The position numbers and the translations under genes were made by a program. A stretch of 64,000 nt of DNA, from the NCBI GenBank assembly GCA_013339895.1, contig JABACO010000017.1, forward strand, positions 8,020,144 to 8,084,143, given 5' to 3'. This document shows positions 12,296 to 30,300 of the stretch, in pieces (position 1 is the first letter of the stretch; each line of letters begins with the position of its first letter). The notes beneath the pieces were generated by a model that did no database searches, had not been told where the DNA came from, and saw nothing but the letters and a program-made list of their open reading frames with translations. The stretch is from Ephydatia muelleri (taxonomy: Eukaryota; Porifera; Demospongiae; Spongillida; Spongillidae).

Positions 12296-12642
12296 TAATT
12301 AATTCGCGGTTTGCGAATCAACGAATATTTCTTCCCGTAGACATGTATGGGGTACTTCAATACCAAGCACGCCAGATTTTTCTCAGCATTTGCCATGAGG
12401 GATTGTTATTGCCAAGATTTTTAGTGGGGTCGCCGTATATAACCATACATTGAGGAGAAGCGACGTCTTAAATAGGAAAAATACGGCGACCCCACTAAAA
12501 ATCTTGGCAAATGTAGTGTACTAACAATCCCTCATGGCAAATGCTGAGAAAAATCTGGCGTGCTTGGTATTGAAGTACCCCATACATGTCTACGGGAAGA
12601 TATACGGGAATATTAGTTGATTCGCAAACCGCGAATTAATTA
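12296..12642. mobile_element. Fold-back element with long inverted arms
   Basis: Two arms of about 145 bases are reverse complements with a few indels, around a loop of about 45 bases (12438-12481). Outer ends read TAATTAATTCGCGGTTTGCG and its complement; inner ends read GGGGTCGCCGTA and TACGGCGACCCC. No coding capacity: a non-autonomous fold-back/MITE structure. Copy B carries the same element at about 24868-25217. Confidence 0.85.
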
Positions 12643-13433
12643 CTTAACGGATATGGTTTCGTCTTGATTTTAGTTAAAGAATGGTTAATGGAATAATTTT
12701 TTGAAGTACATACATCATAATCAGACCTGCTTATAGTACATCATAGAGTTGGTTAAAATTCAAATTGAATTAAAAAGGCAAGATGACCGCCTATGTATGG
12801 GCCATTTCTGGATAACATCTACACCCACATGCATTCAAGTGTAAGTCTATCCTCTGACTCATTCTGTGCACATTTATCATGAAGTTTGAACAGCTCAAGT
12901 GGCCACTGATTGTAGACTCAATTTCTGTTCCACTCTCTGTGTTTTTCCTCTGTATTGTTGTATGTAGTCATCTCTAGAAGTATTCTCTTCCCTTAGTGGA
13001 ACTCTGTACAAGTGCTCATCTCACCTATAAAAGCTTACAGCCTTTTTTCTCTTTTGGAGTCTGCCAGCAGTATAATGAAATTGTTACCAGCTTGTATCGA
13101 TATGTCTGTGTAAGCTTACCATGGCCCTGACGTACCACAATCTGCAACGATAGTCGATTCAGTAATTTCATAGCCTTACACTGTAGCTAACATCCGAACC
13201 CTACTTTTCCACGGCTATCAGCACAATGCTGCATCTCCTATATCGCACTAGTTGAATACTGTATATTGTCATGTACCTTGCAGGACCTGCTTACAACTAG
13301 TGCAATATGAAACGCTGTGCTGCCTCTTCTGGATGAAAAAGGGATGCTGGTTTGTTTGTTCCTGCCTGGCCTACGGTGATGAATTTTATTGTACCTACCC
13401 TATCAGTACAGATTGTGGGATTGTGGTAGGTCA

Positions 13434-13436
<3 letters not shown>

Positions 13437-13474
<38 letters not shown>
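13437..13474. repeat. Poly-C tract
   Basis: About 38 consecutive C. Copy B has a run at about 26009-26044 of slightly different length. Confidence 0.95.
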
Positions 13475-13475
<1 letters not shown>

Positions 13476-13569
13476 TGGTAAGTTTACACAGACATAAAGA
13501 GCAAGTTAAACTGTAATATCCTGCACCACTCTACCTGTAAAGAACAAAAGCCTCTTGCTTGCTAACCAC

Positions 13570-16040
<2,471 letters not shown>

Positions 16041-16599
16041 AACAATGCAAGCGTGTGCACAAGTGTGAGCCAGTAGGAGCGCATGCATGTTCATGCACTA
16101 TGTGTGAGCTGTAAAGAAATAACAACCCGAAATCATTGCAATCGTAGCCGAGTGAGCGAGGCAGGAATAAGACGAGAATTTTAGCAAAGATATGGCAAAT
16201 TGGAAAGCTTTATACACGACTAGAGGATTATGCGAGTGCGTAGCTACGCGCGCCGTGTTGAATACTGCCATAGGATGCGCAAGACATGGAATTCCCTAGG
16301 TCCATCCGTTAATTTGCTACGATCGTCTTGCAAAGTGAGAAGTCCTCTCTTAATCTACCCACATAAACTCACTGCCTGGGTGAGGCAACAACAGTTGCAA
16401 ACGGCTAGCCGAGAGGCCAGTTTAGGTTAAGGCCAGAGAATGGGTGGAACAAGGAAGTTATCGAAATTTATTGTGGAATGGAAGAACGAAACGCGAGTTG
16501 TATGCACGAATCAAGCAGGAAATGTGCATTAACTTTGCACAGCTGTATCTCCGTAACAGATAAAGTAAAAATTAACGAACAGAACACATCCATAGCGAC

Positions 16600-16830
16600 A
16601 GGACCCCTCTACCTATACACCGAATTTGATGCGATTTGAATGCTCCTATACCTGAAGTTATGGTGGTTTTGAACCCCATGAGGTATCGGACCTCGTAAAC
16701 GGTCGGCGCTGTGCTTGTGCAAGACACCAAAGTATATTTACACACCGAGAAATGGTGTATTATGAAGTGTTGAAAATAGGAAGCCGATAGCCTTAACCTT
16801 TCGGAAGTTATAGCGATTCAAACGCGATGC
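16600..16830. mobile_element. Dispersed repeat related to 10260-10570
   Basis: Partner of the inverted repeat described at 10260-10570, and present again in copy B at about 29170-29400. Contains GGTATCGGACCTCGTAA. No coding capacity. Confidence 0.55.
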
Positions 16831-16888
16831 ATTTTTATAACTTTTATATATATATCTGTGATGCAATTTTCTCGGAGACTGTCCATGT

Positions 16889-16972
16889 ATACCGGGTGTC
16901 CACGAAAGAACGCAATCTATCAAATGTTATTCCCGTTCAAAAGCATTGCGTTCTTTCGTGGACACCCGGTAT
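16889..16972. mobile_element. 84-bp palindromic mini-element
   Basis: Perfect 28-base inverted arms (16889-16916 and 16945-16972; tips ATACCGGGTGTCCACGAAAG) flank a 28-base centre. TA lies at both tips, as in TA-targeting Tc1/mariner MITEs. Copy B carries the same structure at 29459-29542. Confidence 0.85.
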
Positions 16973-19385
16973 AATAATGTCAGTTCAATATGATTCCCCA
17001 GGCATCTTTCATACATGCCCATGGCATGCACGCTTGAATATTCAAGCAAGGCAGGTTAGCAATAGCTGCAAGAATTGTGCATGAGACACGTTCGTATATT
17101 AAAAATACAGTTGGTTTTGACACGAATCTAGCAGGCAGCACGACAGAGATGAGTCGACTGACAAGGTGAATTTTACAGCACCAAAATATTGCATGAATTC
17201 GATCACAGCGTGATTCAAAGCCGATATGACGTCAGGCCAGGTGGTCGTGTGAGTGCAAATAATCAGTTTTTAATATATTTGAAGAACAAAAACATGAAAG
17301 TAAGTGCAGGCGCCCTCAAAAAACATGTACGAAGCTACATACAAGGTATATATTTCAGCTGCATGCATGTGAGGGGTATGCAAGCTATAATCATATGGAT
17401 ATATCTGTAGGATTCGCGGACAGTTCGGAGTAGCGAAACAAGAGGATCAGTCGGGATTGGAAGCGTTTATGCATGTTTATTATTTGTGATATCCCGCCCC
17501 CCAGCCCCCCAGCCCCCCAGCCCCCCAGCTCCCCCCCCCCCCCCCCCAACCCCAACCGCACAGCATGCATGGGCTTAAATGAAAGTAATCTGCCTCCCAT
17601 CGTCGCGCTGCGTATGCATGACGACCGAAGTGCACACTGATAACTAAGTGCATGTGCGAAAGAAGTTACATGTATAATTTCTAACTGAATAGAAAAATAG
17701 CAAGTGCACCCGCGTGATTTACATTACTGCAATAAGTGCTTTAAATCTTTTGTAGCTGTTGCGTCACGAAAGCTTTCGACAGTGTATTTTGAAAAACATT
17801 AGTGTACAGGAAAAAATGAGGCCTTTTTCGGTCATTTCAACACGAATAGTAGCAACAGCTGTGCATATGAAGACAGCACGCGCAGAGCATATGCACTAAA
17901 TGCAAAGAGATTACATGTTACGGGCAGTACATGACTTCTTCGGAGGCATCGATACGGTGTACAGCATGTAGCACATGTTCTCATTCCATCCTGCATGCAT
18001 GCATATCAGAGGAGTCCTGAATTTACGATGCAATTGACCATGCAATTGAAGCATGCAGGATAAAACTGCATGACAAAACCATATAGCTGCATGCCCCAAT
18101 CAACCCTAGCTAATATGATGCCTTTGCCAGGCATGAGTCTTTCGCGGAACATGTATGACACTGCTGATCCTGGAATAAAACTTAATATCCTTATTTAGCA
18201 CCTTCGCCAGAATGCATGGCTGAAAAAAAAAAAAAAGATTAAATTAAGTACAGGGATTTTTAGTAGCAGTATTGATGTCCATGTCCGAGTCCGCAAGTTT
18301 GCGTGGAGATTCAGATCATTGCCAACTAAACTCCCCAGCTAGAGGAATTTCGGATCTGGCGGTGACCAATACTCATAACCTATAGCCTGAGGCTAGCCAT
18401 ATGCAATACTAGTAACATCACTACACGTTTGTCTAGAAATTTGTTCAGCGATGCACACATGCATGCAGATATACCGTATATCAGCTACAATATATTGATC
18501 GACTTCAGCTAGCTAGGGGGAAATTTGTAGTTGACTCTATAGGGAATGGATGTATCTGCAAGCTCAGTAAAGGGAGGGAGCCATCAAAATAGCAGAATAT
18601 CAGCATTTCGTACTGTCAGCGGTACGCAGCTTATAGTATTGGATGCACACTGATTAGTTTAATTTACTTCACAACTGCTGTAACTGTACTAGATGCATGA
18701 TTTTTTTTTCTATTAAAAAATCTATACTCTTGCATAAAGATACGATCAGCCTATATGATGGAGTATACGGAGGCGCCCTATCATCAACTTCTCCGGAGAT
18801 AATACGCATGCATGCACGTTATACCTACATATGCATGCATCTTGCATGCGTTGTGCGCATGCATGCTTGATCCACCTCAATATATATAGTCTGAATTAAG
18901 CTGTACGTATAGTATAATTTCTGCATGCAGAGAGTAACCAGCGCGGTGTGGGTTATCCCTATATTGTTGTAACCATTCATGAATGGCTGCTGAACAACAT
19001 GGCAGACAATGGTAATATGCTGTAAAGAGACATCACTACGGAGTGATACATGCACCAATGAGGGTTTTAACGTTTTCGGCACTTTAGAAAATGATAATGA
19101 GAAAAGCACTCGTGCAAGGATCAGTTGTCAGTTTTTACGAATGCGGCTATGACAATGTGTAATTGCATGTACCTGGCAATAGGAGGAATCAAAAGCTTTG
19201 AGATGCTACACGACTTTGCTTTTCAGTTGGCGCAACGCACGTTGTACACGGTTATTTGCCTCCTAGTTTGCACACAAAAAAATATGTTCTATCCCTTGTT
19301 CAAACAGATGGAAAAGGATATACGCACAAAAAGCTGACCCCTTTTTAGGTCTGCTGTTCTTTCTACCTTTTCATTTCGCCCAGAA
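16973..19385. other. Upstream region of the silicatein gene
   Basis: No gene recognised. It holds a short CCCCCCAG repeat with poly-C (17497-17547) and a stretch unusually rich in TGCATGCA-type alternating purine-pyrimidine words (about 17990-18860). Promoter elements could not be placed with confidence. Confidence 0.4.
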
Positions 19386-22093
<2,708 letters not shown>

Positions 22094-22398
22094 ACGAACT
22101 AGGACGCAGGAACATACGAACTACAGAGAGATTAGATGTACAAACTACATATTAGACCGTACATATGCATGCATTTATGTGTGTATATGCGCATTTAAAA
22201 GCGCATTTTGAAAACCAAACAACAAATGCAAGTATTGCATTTGTTGTAAACTTCGCAGACGGATAGTTTGCATGCGTGGGTACCAGAATACGACTGCATG
22301 CATTGATGAGTTCCAAATAAGTTATCTCAGTCATAACATTTCTTGTCCTATATATACCACGGCTCTTACAAGTTACAACACGCACTCCTGCAGAGTCA

Positions 22399-22480
22399 CC
22401 TTGTCGCACGAATAATGTCAATATATGTCACAATGATTGCCTGCAATCATTGTGCTAGTGACATTATTCGCGACAAGGAG
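22399..22480. promoter_or_regulatory. Imperfect long hairpin upstream of the sister protease gene
   Basis: Arms CTTGTCGC..GAATAATGTCA and CACAATGATTGC pair with GCAATCATTGTG and TGACATTATTCGCGACAAG around a CT centre, with small internal loops, total about 82 bases. It lies about 165 bases before the ATG at 22645 and 40 bases after a TATATATA run (22350-22357), so it may be in the 5' UTR. Copy B has it at about 34979-35058. It could also be a mini-element or small-RNA precursor. Confidence 0.6.
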
Positions 22481-22644
22481 ATAAGAAATTTATTAAAAGA
22501 TTCGTGCACGTGCTGGCCTCATCTATCCATCACGTGCATGACTTTAGATAAATTTCTTCGCGCTTGTATAGATTTGAATGTTATTTCGACCGACTTCTTA
22601 GCCAGTACTCGCACTCGACACCTATATATAGCACTTTTTACACA

Positions 22645-23202
22645 ATGCGCAAATATCTCTTCATGATGGTATGTGGCTCTCTTCTATCGTTGGCCATTGC
22701 CCATTCCGACGTAGCCGCTGATATCCTCCGAGACCACGAATGGAGCAACTGGAAGCAGAAGCACATGAAATACTACGCCTCAGACAACGAGGAGCTGGAG
22801 AGATACGTGACCTGGCGAACCAATAAAGCCTACGTTGAGTATCACAACGCTCTTGCACAAGACTTCGGTTACTCTCTCGTTCTGAATACGTTCGGAGACG
22901 TGGTGGGTGCGGCCAGTGTATAGCACCTCTGGTTCCAAAGCTGAATACATATTTAAGTTGCATTGACCCATGCATGCGTAGCGGACCGCAAAGGCCTATT
23001 GATGCATTCCCTATTGTGTTTTCATGCCTGTACGTTGCAGGGCTCTGATGAATTTTGTCGAAGCAAGGAGTGCTCTGAAGTGGAAAAAGGCCCGTTGTTC
23101 GTCAATGCCGTCTACTTGAACGTCAGCGAGCGCGCCAAAGGAGCCGTACCGGCCGCCATTGATTGGAGACAGAAAGGGATAGTGACGGCGGTGAAAGATC
23201 AG
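22645..23202 (+). CDS. Cathepsin L/silicatein-like protease, copy A, cut by gap
   Basis: First two exons (22645-22902 and 23041-23202) of the gene found complete at 35226-39735. They encode signal peptide, I29-type propeptide and the start of the mature enzyme up to the KDQ just before the active-site exon. The third exon would lie beyond 23392, where the gap begins, so this copy ends by assembly and not by mutation. Confidence 0.85.
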
Positions 23203-23392
23203 GTGAGAGGGTATGACGTGTGCATGATCAGTTGTGACTATAATATGTAAGGATTAAAGACATGCATGCTCTTTAATCGGATGCAGGAGAAATGCTAAAC
23301 GCCAATCTTTCTTTTCCGAGGCACACCACTCCTCCAAAAGTACAGCACTGAAATCTATCTCGTCGTCAATCTATGTCACGAGGGCAATTTTT

Positions 23393-24392
23393 NNNNNNNN
23401 NNNNNNNNNNNNNNNNNNNNNNNNNNNNNNNNNNNNNNNNNNNNNNNNNNNNNNNNNNNNNNNNNNNNNNNNNNNNNNNNNNNNNNNNNNNNNNNNNNNN
23501 NNNNNNNNNNNNNNNNNNNNNNNNNNNNNNNNNNNNNNNNNNNNNNNNNNNNNNNNNNNNNNNNNNNNNNNNNNNNNNNNNNNNNNNNNNNNNNNNNNNN
23601 NNNNNNNNNNNNNNNNNNNNNNNNNNNNNNNNNNNNNNNNNNNNNNNNNNNNNNNNNNNNNNNNNNNNNNNNNNNNNNNNNNNNNNNNNNNNNNNNNNNN
23701 NNNNNNNNNNNNNNNNNNNNNNNNNNNNNNNNNNNNNNNNNNNNNNNNNNNNNNNNNNNNNNNNNNNNNNNNNNNNNNNNNNNNNNNNNNNNNNNNNNNN
23801 NNNNNNNNNNNNNNNNNNNNNNNNNNNNNNNNNNNNNNNNNNNNNNNNNNNNNNNNNNNNNNNNNNNNNNNNNNNNNNNNNNNNNNNNNNNNNNNNNNNN
23901 NNNNNNNNNNNNNNNNNNNNNNNNNNNNNNNNNNNNNNNNNNNNNNNNNNNNNNNNNNNNNNNNNNNNNNNNNNNNNNNNNNNNNNNNNNNNNNNNNNNN
24001 NNNNNNNNNNNNNNNNNNNNNNNNNNNNNNNNNNNNNNNNNNNNNNNNNNNNNNNNNNNNNNNNNNNNNNNNNNNNNNNNNNNNNNNNNNNNNNNNNNNN
24101 NNNNNNNNNNNNNNNNNNNNNNNNNNNNNNNNNNNNNNNNNNNNNNNNNNNNNNNNNNNNNNNNNNNNNNNNNNNNNNNNNNNNNNNNNNNNNNNNNNNN
24201 NNNNNNNNNNNNNNNNNNNNNNNNNNNNNNNNNNNNNNNNNNNNNNNNNNNNNNNNNNNNNNNNNNNNNNNNNNNNNNNNNNNNNNNNNNNNNNNNNNNN
24301 NNNNNNNNNNNNNNNNNNNNNNNNNNNNNNNNNNNNNNNNNNNNNNNNNNNNNNNNNNNNNNNNNNNNNNNNNNNNNNNNNNNNNNNNNNNN
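23393..24392. other. Assembly gap of 1000 N
   Basis: Exactly 1000 N, the usual size for a gap of unknown length. The left contig ends inside an intron of the sister protease gene; the right contig starts in poly-G. Confidence 0.99.
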
Positions 24393-24449
<57 letters not shown>

Positions 24450-24470
24450 GGGGGGGGGGGGGGGGGGGGT

Positions 24471-24506
<36 letters not shown>
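24393..24506. repeat. Poly-G tract at contig start
   Basis: About 112 G with two T interruptions, immediately after the gap. Copy A has a shorter tract at 11898-11933 in the same context (followed by AAGGGGCTCCAC), so the contig probably began within this tract. Confidence 0.95.
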
Positions 24507-24507
<1 letters not shown>

Positions 24508-26006
24508 GAAGGGGCTCCACCGTCCCTGCAACATTGTAAGACTTCAAGTTCCTACACACTCACATCATCTTTATCTTTATCTAGTGAGTGTGTAGAAGTA
24601 AAGCTTTCCTATTTGGCATAAAACTTCTCTGTATGCTGCTCCCACTCAGCTGTATCGCTTACACACTGCAGAGACTTTGGTCTCTATTTGCTCACACAAA
24701 GTTCAGCTCACACAATATGACCTCATACTGGTTCACAAATGTGCAGATTGGTTAGCACAATTCTTGAGCACAACACACACAACATACTATGCACTATTAC
24801 ACATGTGGCAAAACATTATAACACTCTTTATAAATGCATATCCAGAATGAGCGGTCAAAGTCAGAAGTAATTAATTCGCGTTGTTTGCGAATCAACGAAT
24901 ATTTCTTCCCGTAGACATGTATGGGGTACTTCAATACCAAGCACGCCAGATTTTTCTCAGCATTTGCCATGAGGGATTGTTATTGCCAAGATTTTTAGTG
25001 GGGTCGCCGTATATACCATACATTGAGGAGAAGCGGACGTCTTAAATAGGAAAAATACGGCGACCCCACTAAAAATCTTGGCAAATGTAGTGTACTAACA
25101 ATCCCTCATGGCAAATGCTGAGAAAATCTGGCGTGCTTGGTATTGAAGTACCCCATACATGTCTACGGGAAGATATACGGGAATATTAGTTGATTCGCAA
25201 ACCGCGAATTAATTACTTAACGGATATGGTTTCGTCTTGATTTTAGTTAAAGAATGGTTAATGGAATAATTTTTGAAGTACATACATCATAATCAGACCT
25301 GCTTATAGTACATCATAGAGTTGGTTAAAATTCAAATTGAATTAAAAAGGCAAGATGACCGCCTATGTATGGGCCATTTCTGGATAACATCTACAACCCA
25401 CATGCATTCAAGTGTAAGTCTATCCTCTGACTCATTCTGTGCACATTTATCATGAAGTTTGAACAGCTCAAGTGGCCACTGATTGTAGACTCAATTTCTG
25501 TTCCACTCTCTGTGTTTTTCCTCTGTATTGTTGTATGTAGTCATCTCTAGAAGTATTCTCTTCCCTTAGTGGAACTCTGTACAAGTGCTCATCTCACCTA
25601 TAAAAGCTTACAGCCTTTTTTCTCTTTTGGAGTCTGCCAGCAGTATAATGAAATTGTTACCAGCTTGTATCGATATGTCTGTGTAAGCTTACCATGGCCC
25701 TGACGTACCACAATCTGCAACGATAGTCGATTCAGTAATTTCATAGCCTTACACTGTAGCTAACATCCGAACCCTACTTTTCCACGGCTATCAGCACAAT
25801 GCTGCATCTCCTATATCGCACTAGTTGAATACTGTATATTGTCATGTACCTTGCAGGACCTGCTTACAACTAGTGCAATATGAAACGCTGTGCTGCCTCT
25901 TCTGGATGAAAAAGGGATGCTGGTTTGTTTGTTCCTGCCTGGCCTACGGTGATGAATTTTATTGTACCTACCCTATCAGTACAGATTGTGGGATTGTGGT
26001 AGGTCA

Positions 26007-26045
<39 letters not shown>

Positions 26046-27145
26046 TGGTAAGTTTACACAGACATAAAGAGCAAGTTAAACTGTAATATCCTGCACCACT
26101 CTACCTGTAAAGAACAAAAGCCTCTTGCTTGCTAACCACTTGTACTCTATTTGTCTTAGAGGACAGTCCTATAGAGGGACACGATGTGTATGTACAAAGG
26201 ACCAGTCCTATGGGACACTACAGTGTGCACGTTGCTACATGTATCTATGTACAGTGTAGTCTTGTCTCGTGGCCTCATGAGCTGTTCAATGGATAATCAA
26301 AAATGCATGTGCAGAGAACACATTCAGTGAGGCTGTGTGTGATCATCATTATTAGAGACTATAGTTTTATTTCCACATGTATAATAGTTTGTAGGTGTCG
26401 TGTCTCTGTGTGTGTGTTGTATGCAAGTGCATTATGCATGTGTTGTGCGCAAGAATATATGCAAATAAGCTGTTCAAACGGAATAGATTGATGCAATAAG
26501 ACTTTGTACAGGTACATGTGCACGTGTGCGTGAGCCAGCATGAGTGCATGCTCGTGTACTCTGTGTGAGGTGAAGACAAGAGACAGATGTCACTGCAAGT
26601 GGTGCATACAGTGAGCAAATGTTTAGAAGGGTTATGTCAAATCGGAAAGCTTTATTACACATTTCCGCATAGGAAAAAGGCCTGAAGTACGGATAGTGTT
26701 ATCCTTTGCTATATGTATATGTGTGTGCATGCAACTGGGCAATGTATGTAGGCCTACAGAGAAACAATCCTATGGGACACTACATGTATAGCTACATGTA
26801 CTGGTACTTGTACCTACGTAGAGTGTAGTCATTTTGCAAGGGAGGTCTCTATGTTATATGCAGACAACCAGTCAGATGAACACTGAGTTTTCAAAGGGAA
26901 TCATTTACAGTGCTAGCGGAACACGTGCAATGATAACAGAGAAACACAGAAATCCTCAATAGGCAGTTAAATTGAGAATAAAATCAATGGTCTCATTAAG
27001 CTGTTAAATTGAATAGGATGCAGGTGATGAGAACAATGTTCTGAGGGACGGCCCTTACACTCGAATGCATGTGGGTGTATACCATCATTATTAGCAAGTG
27101 TTGTAATGTTTTGCCACATGTGTAACCAGCCCAGTGCAAAAGTGT

Positions 27146-27322
<177 letters not shown>

Positions 27323-30300
27323 CAAGTATTGCACGCTCAAGAATAGCAAAGGTTCAATCCTATGGGAACATGCTGCATGTACAAAGGAGCAATCTATGAG
27401 GACTATACAAAGGACCAATTCATGAATTGATGCATGTAAAGAGGACTAATCCTATGAGGGACACTGCATGTAGCTACACGTACCTATGTACAGTCTCAAG
27501 TGAGGGCTCTATGTCATGTAGGAAGGACCAGTTGTATGGGAACTCAACACGCACATAGAGTAGTTGTCAAAAATAATACTACTACAGAGGATTTGTGCAA
27601 CAAGGATACGTGCAAAAATACAGAGAAAAAACACAGAGAGTACGGAAATCAGTGGCCGCCTGCACAAACATGCACAACAGCCGTTAAATGGAATAGAATG
27701 CATGTAAGAACTAAACATGCACAAACAGTATGCATGTGGGTGTCCATCATTATAAGACAGTGTTATAATGTTTTGCCACATGTGTAGCAGTGCATACGTG
27801 TTGTGTGTGTATGTGTGTGTATGTGTGTGTATGCAAGTGTTGTGTTCAAGAATGGTAAAGGTTCATTTACACAATGTATACTGGTACACATGCATAAGGG
27901 TGTGTGAATCCAGCATCATGGCATATTCTGTGTGAGCTGACCATTGTGTGTGCAAAAAGAAACACATGTCACAGCAAGCGGCGGAAAGGCATAAAGAATG
28001 ATGAGTTGAGCAAGGGTTATGCCTAGGAAAGCTTTATCACATGCTTCTCCACCGGCCACAGAGATATAATGTGAGTGCATAGGAACTTAAAGCCTTACGC
28101 ATGATGTGATGAACATAATGTTATTTTTTGCCATGTGCAGTGTGTTGGGCAAGTGTACATTGTATGTGTTTCTTTAGAGGACTAATCCTATGGGTTCATG
28201 ATATGTGTGTGCAACGGATCAATCTATGGACCAATCCTATGGGGAAATGATGCATGTTACAAAGAGCCTGATGCATGTACAGAGGACCAATCCTATGGGA
28301 CAATGCATGTAGCTACATGTACCTATGCACGGTCTCAAGTGAGGGCTCTATGTCAAGTATGAAGGACCAGTTATATGAGAACTCAACATGCACAAAGAGT
28401 AGTTGTCAAAAGGAATATTTGCACAGAGGATAATGCACAGAGTCTGTACATCAAATCAGTGGCCTGTACGAACATGCACAACAGCAGTTTAATAAATGGA
28501 ATAGAATGCATGTGCATGTCACAATGTTTGTGAGTGTGTGTACCATCATTACCAGACAGGTTTATTGTATGCCACATTATGCCATTACGATGATGTACAG
28601 GTCCATGTGTACAACAATGCAAGCGTGTGCACAAGTGTGAGCCAGTAGGAGCGCATGCATGTTCATGCACTATGTGTGAGCTGTAAAGAAATAACAACCC
28701 GAAATCATTGCAATCGTAGCCGAGTGAGCGAGGCAGGAATAAGACGAGAATTTTAGCAAAGATATGGCAAATTGGAAAGCTTTATACACGACTAGAGGAT
28801 TATGCGAGTGCGTAGCTACGCGCGCCGTGTTGAATACTGCCATAGGATGCGCAAGACATGGAATTCCCTAGGTCCATCCGTTAATTTGCTACGATCGTCT
28901 TGCAAAGTGAGAAGTCCTCTCTTAATCTACCCACATAAACTCACTGCCTGGGTGAGGCAACAACAGTTGCAAACGGCTAGCCGAGAGGCCAGTTTAGGTT
29001 AAGGCCAGAGAATGGGTGGAACAAGGAAGTTATCGAAATTTATTGTGGAATGGAAGAACGAAACGCGAGTTGTATGCACGAATCAAGCAGGAAATGTGCA
29101 TTAACTTTGCACAGCTGTATCTCCGTAACAGATAAAGTAAAAATTAACGAACAGAACACATCCATAGCGACAGGACCCCTCTACCTATACACCGAATTTG
29201 ATGCGATTTGAATGCTCCTATACCTGAAGTTATGGTGGTTTTGAACCCCATGAGGTATCGGACCTCGTAACGTCGGCGCTGTGCTTGTGCAAGACACCAA
29301 AGTATATTTACACACCGAGAAATGGTGTATTATGAAGTGTTGAAAATAGGAAGCCGATAGCCTTAACCTTTCGGAAGTTATAGCGATTCAAACGCGATGC
29401 ATTTTTATAACTTTTATATATATATCTGTGATGCAATTTTCTCGGAGACTGTCCATGTATACCGGGTGTCCACGAAAGAACGCAATCTATCAAATGTTAT
29501 TCCCGTTCAAAAGCATTGCGTTCTTTCGTGGACACCCGGTATAATAATGTCAGTTCAATATGATTCCCCAGGCATCTTTCATACATGCCCATGGCATGCA
29601 CGCTTGAATATTCAAGCAAGGCAGGTTAGCAATAGCTGCAAGAATTGTGCATGAGACACGTTCGTATATTAAAAAATACAGTTGGTTTTGACACGAATCT
29701 AGCAGGCAGCACGACAGAGATGAGTCGACTGACAAGGTGAATTTTACAGCACCAAAATATTGCATGAATTCGATCACAGCGTGATTCAAAGCCGATATGA
29801 CGTCAGGCCAGGTGGTCGTGTGAGTGCAAATAATCAGTTTTTAATATATTTGAAGAACAAAAACATGAAAGTAAGTGCAGGCGCCCTCAAAAAACATGTA
29901 CGAAGCTACATACAAGGTATATATTTCAGCTGCATGCATGTGAGGGGTATGCAAGCTATAATCATATGGATATATCTGTAGGATTCGCGGAACAGTTCGG
30001 AGTAGCGAAACAAGAGGATCAGTCGGGATTGGAAGCGTTTATGCATGTTTATTATTTGTGATATCCCGCCCCCCAGCCCCCCAGCCCCCCAGCCCCCCAG
30101 CTCCCCCCCCCCCCCCCCCCAACCCCAACCGCACAGCATGCATGGGCTTAAATGAAAGTAATCTGCCTCCCATCGTCGCGCTGCGTATGCATGACGACCG
30201 AAGTGCACACTGATAACTAAGTGCATGTGCGAAAGAAGTTACATGTATAATTTCTAACTGAATAGAAAAATAGCAAGTGCACCCGCGTGATTTACATTAC

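Noticed and set aside
23366..24559. Frames running through the gap with poly-Pro or poly-Gly ends
   Set aside because: Ns give no stops; the flanks are poly-G. No evidence of coding.
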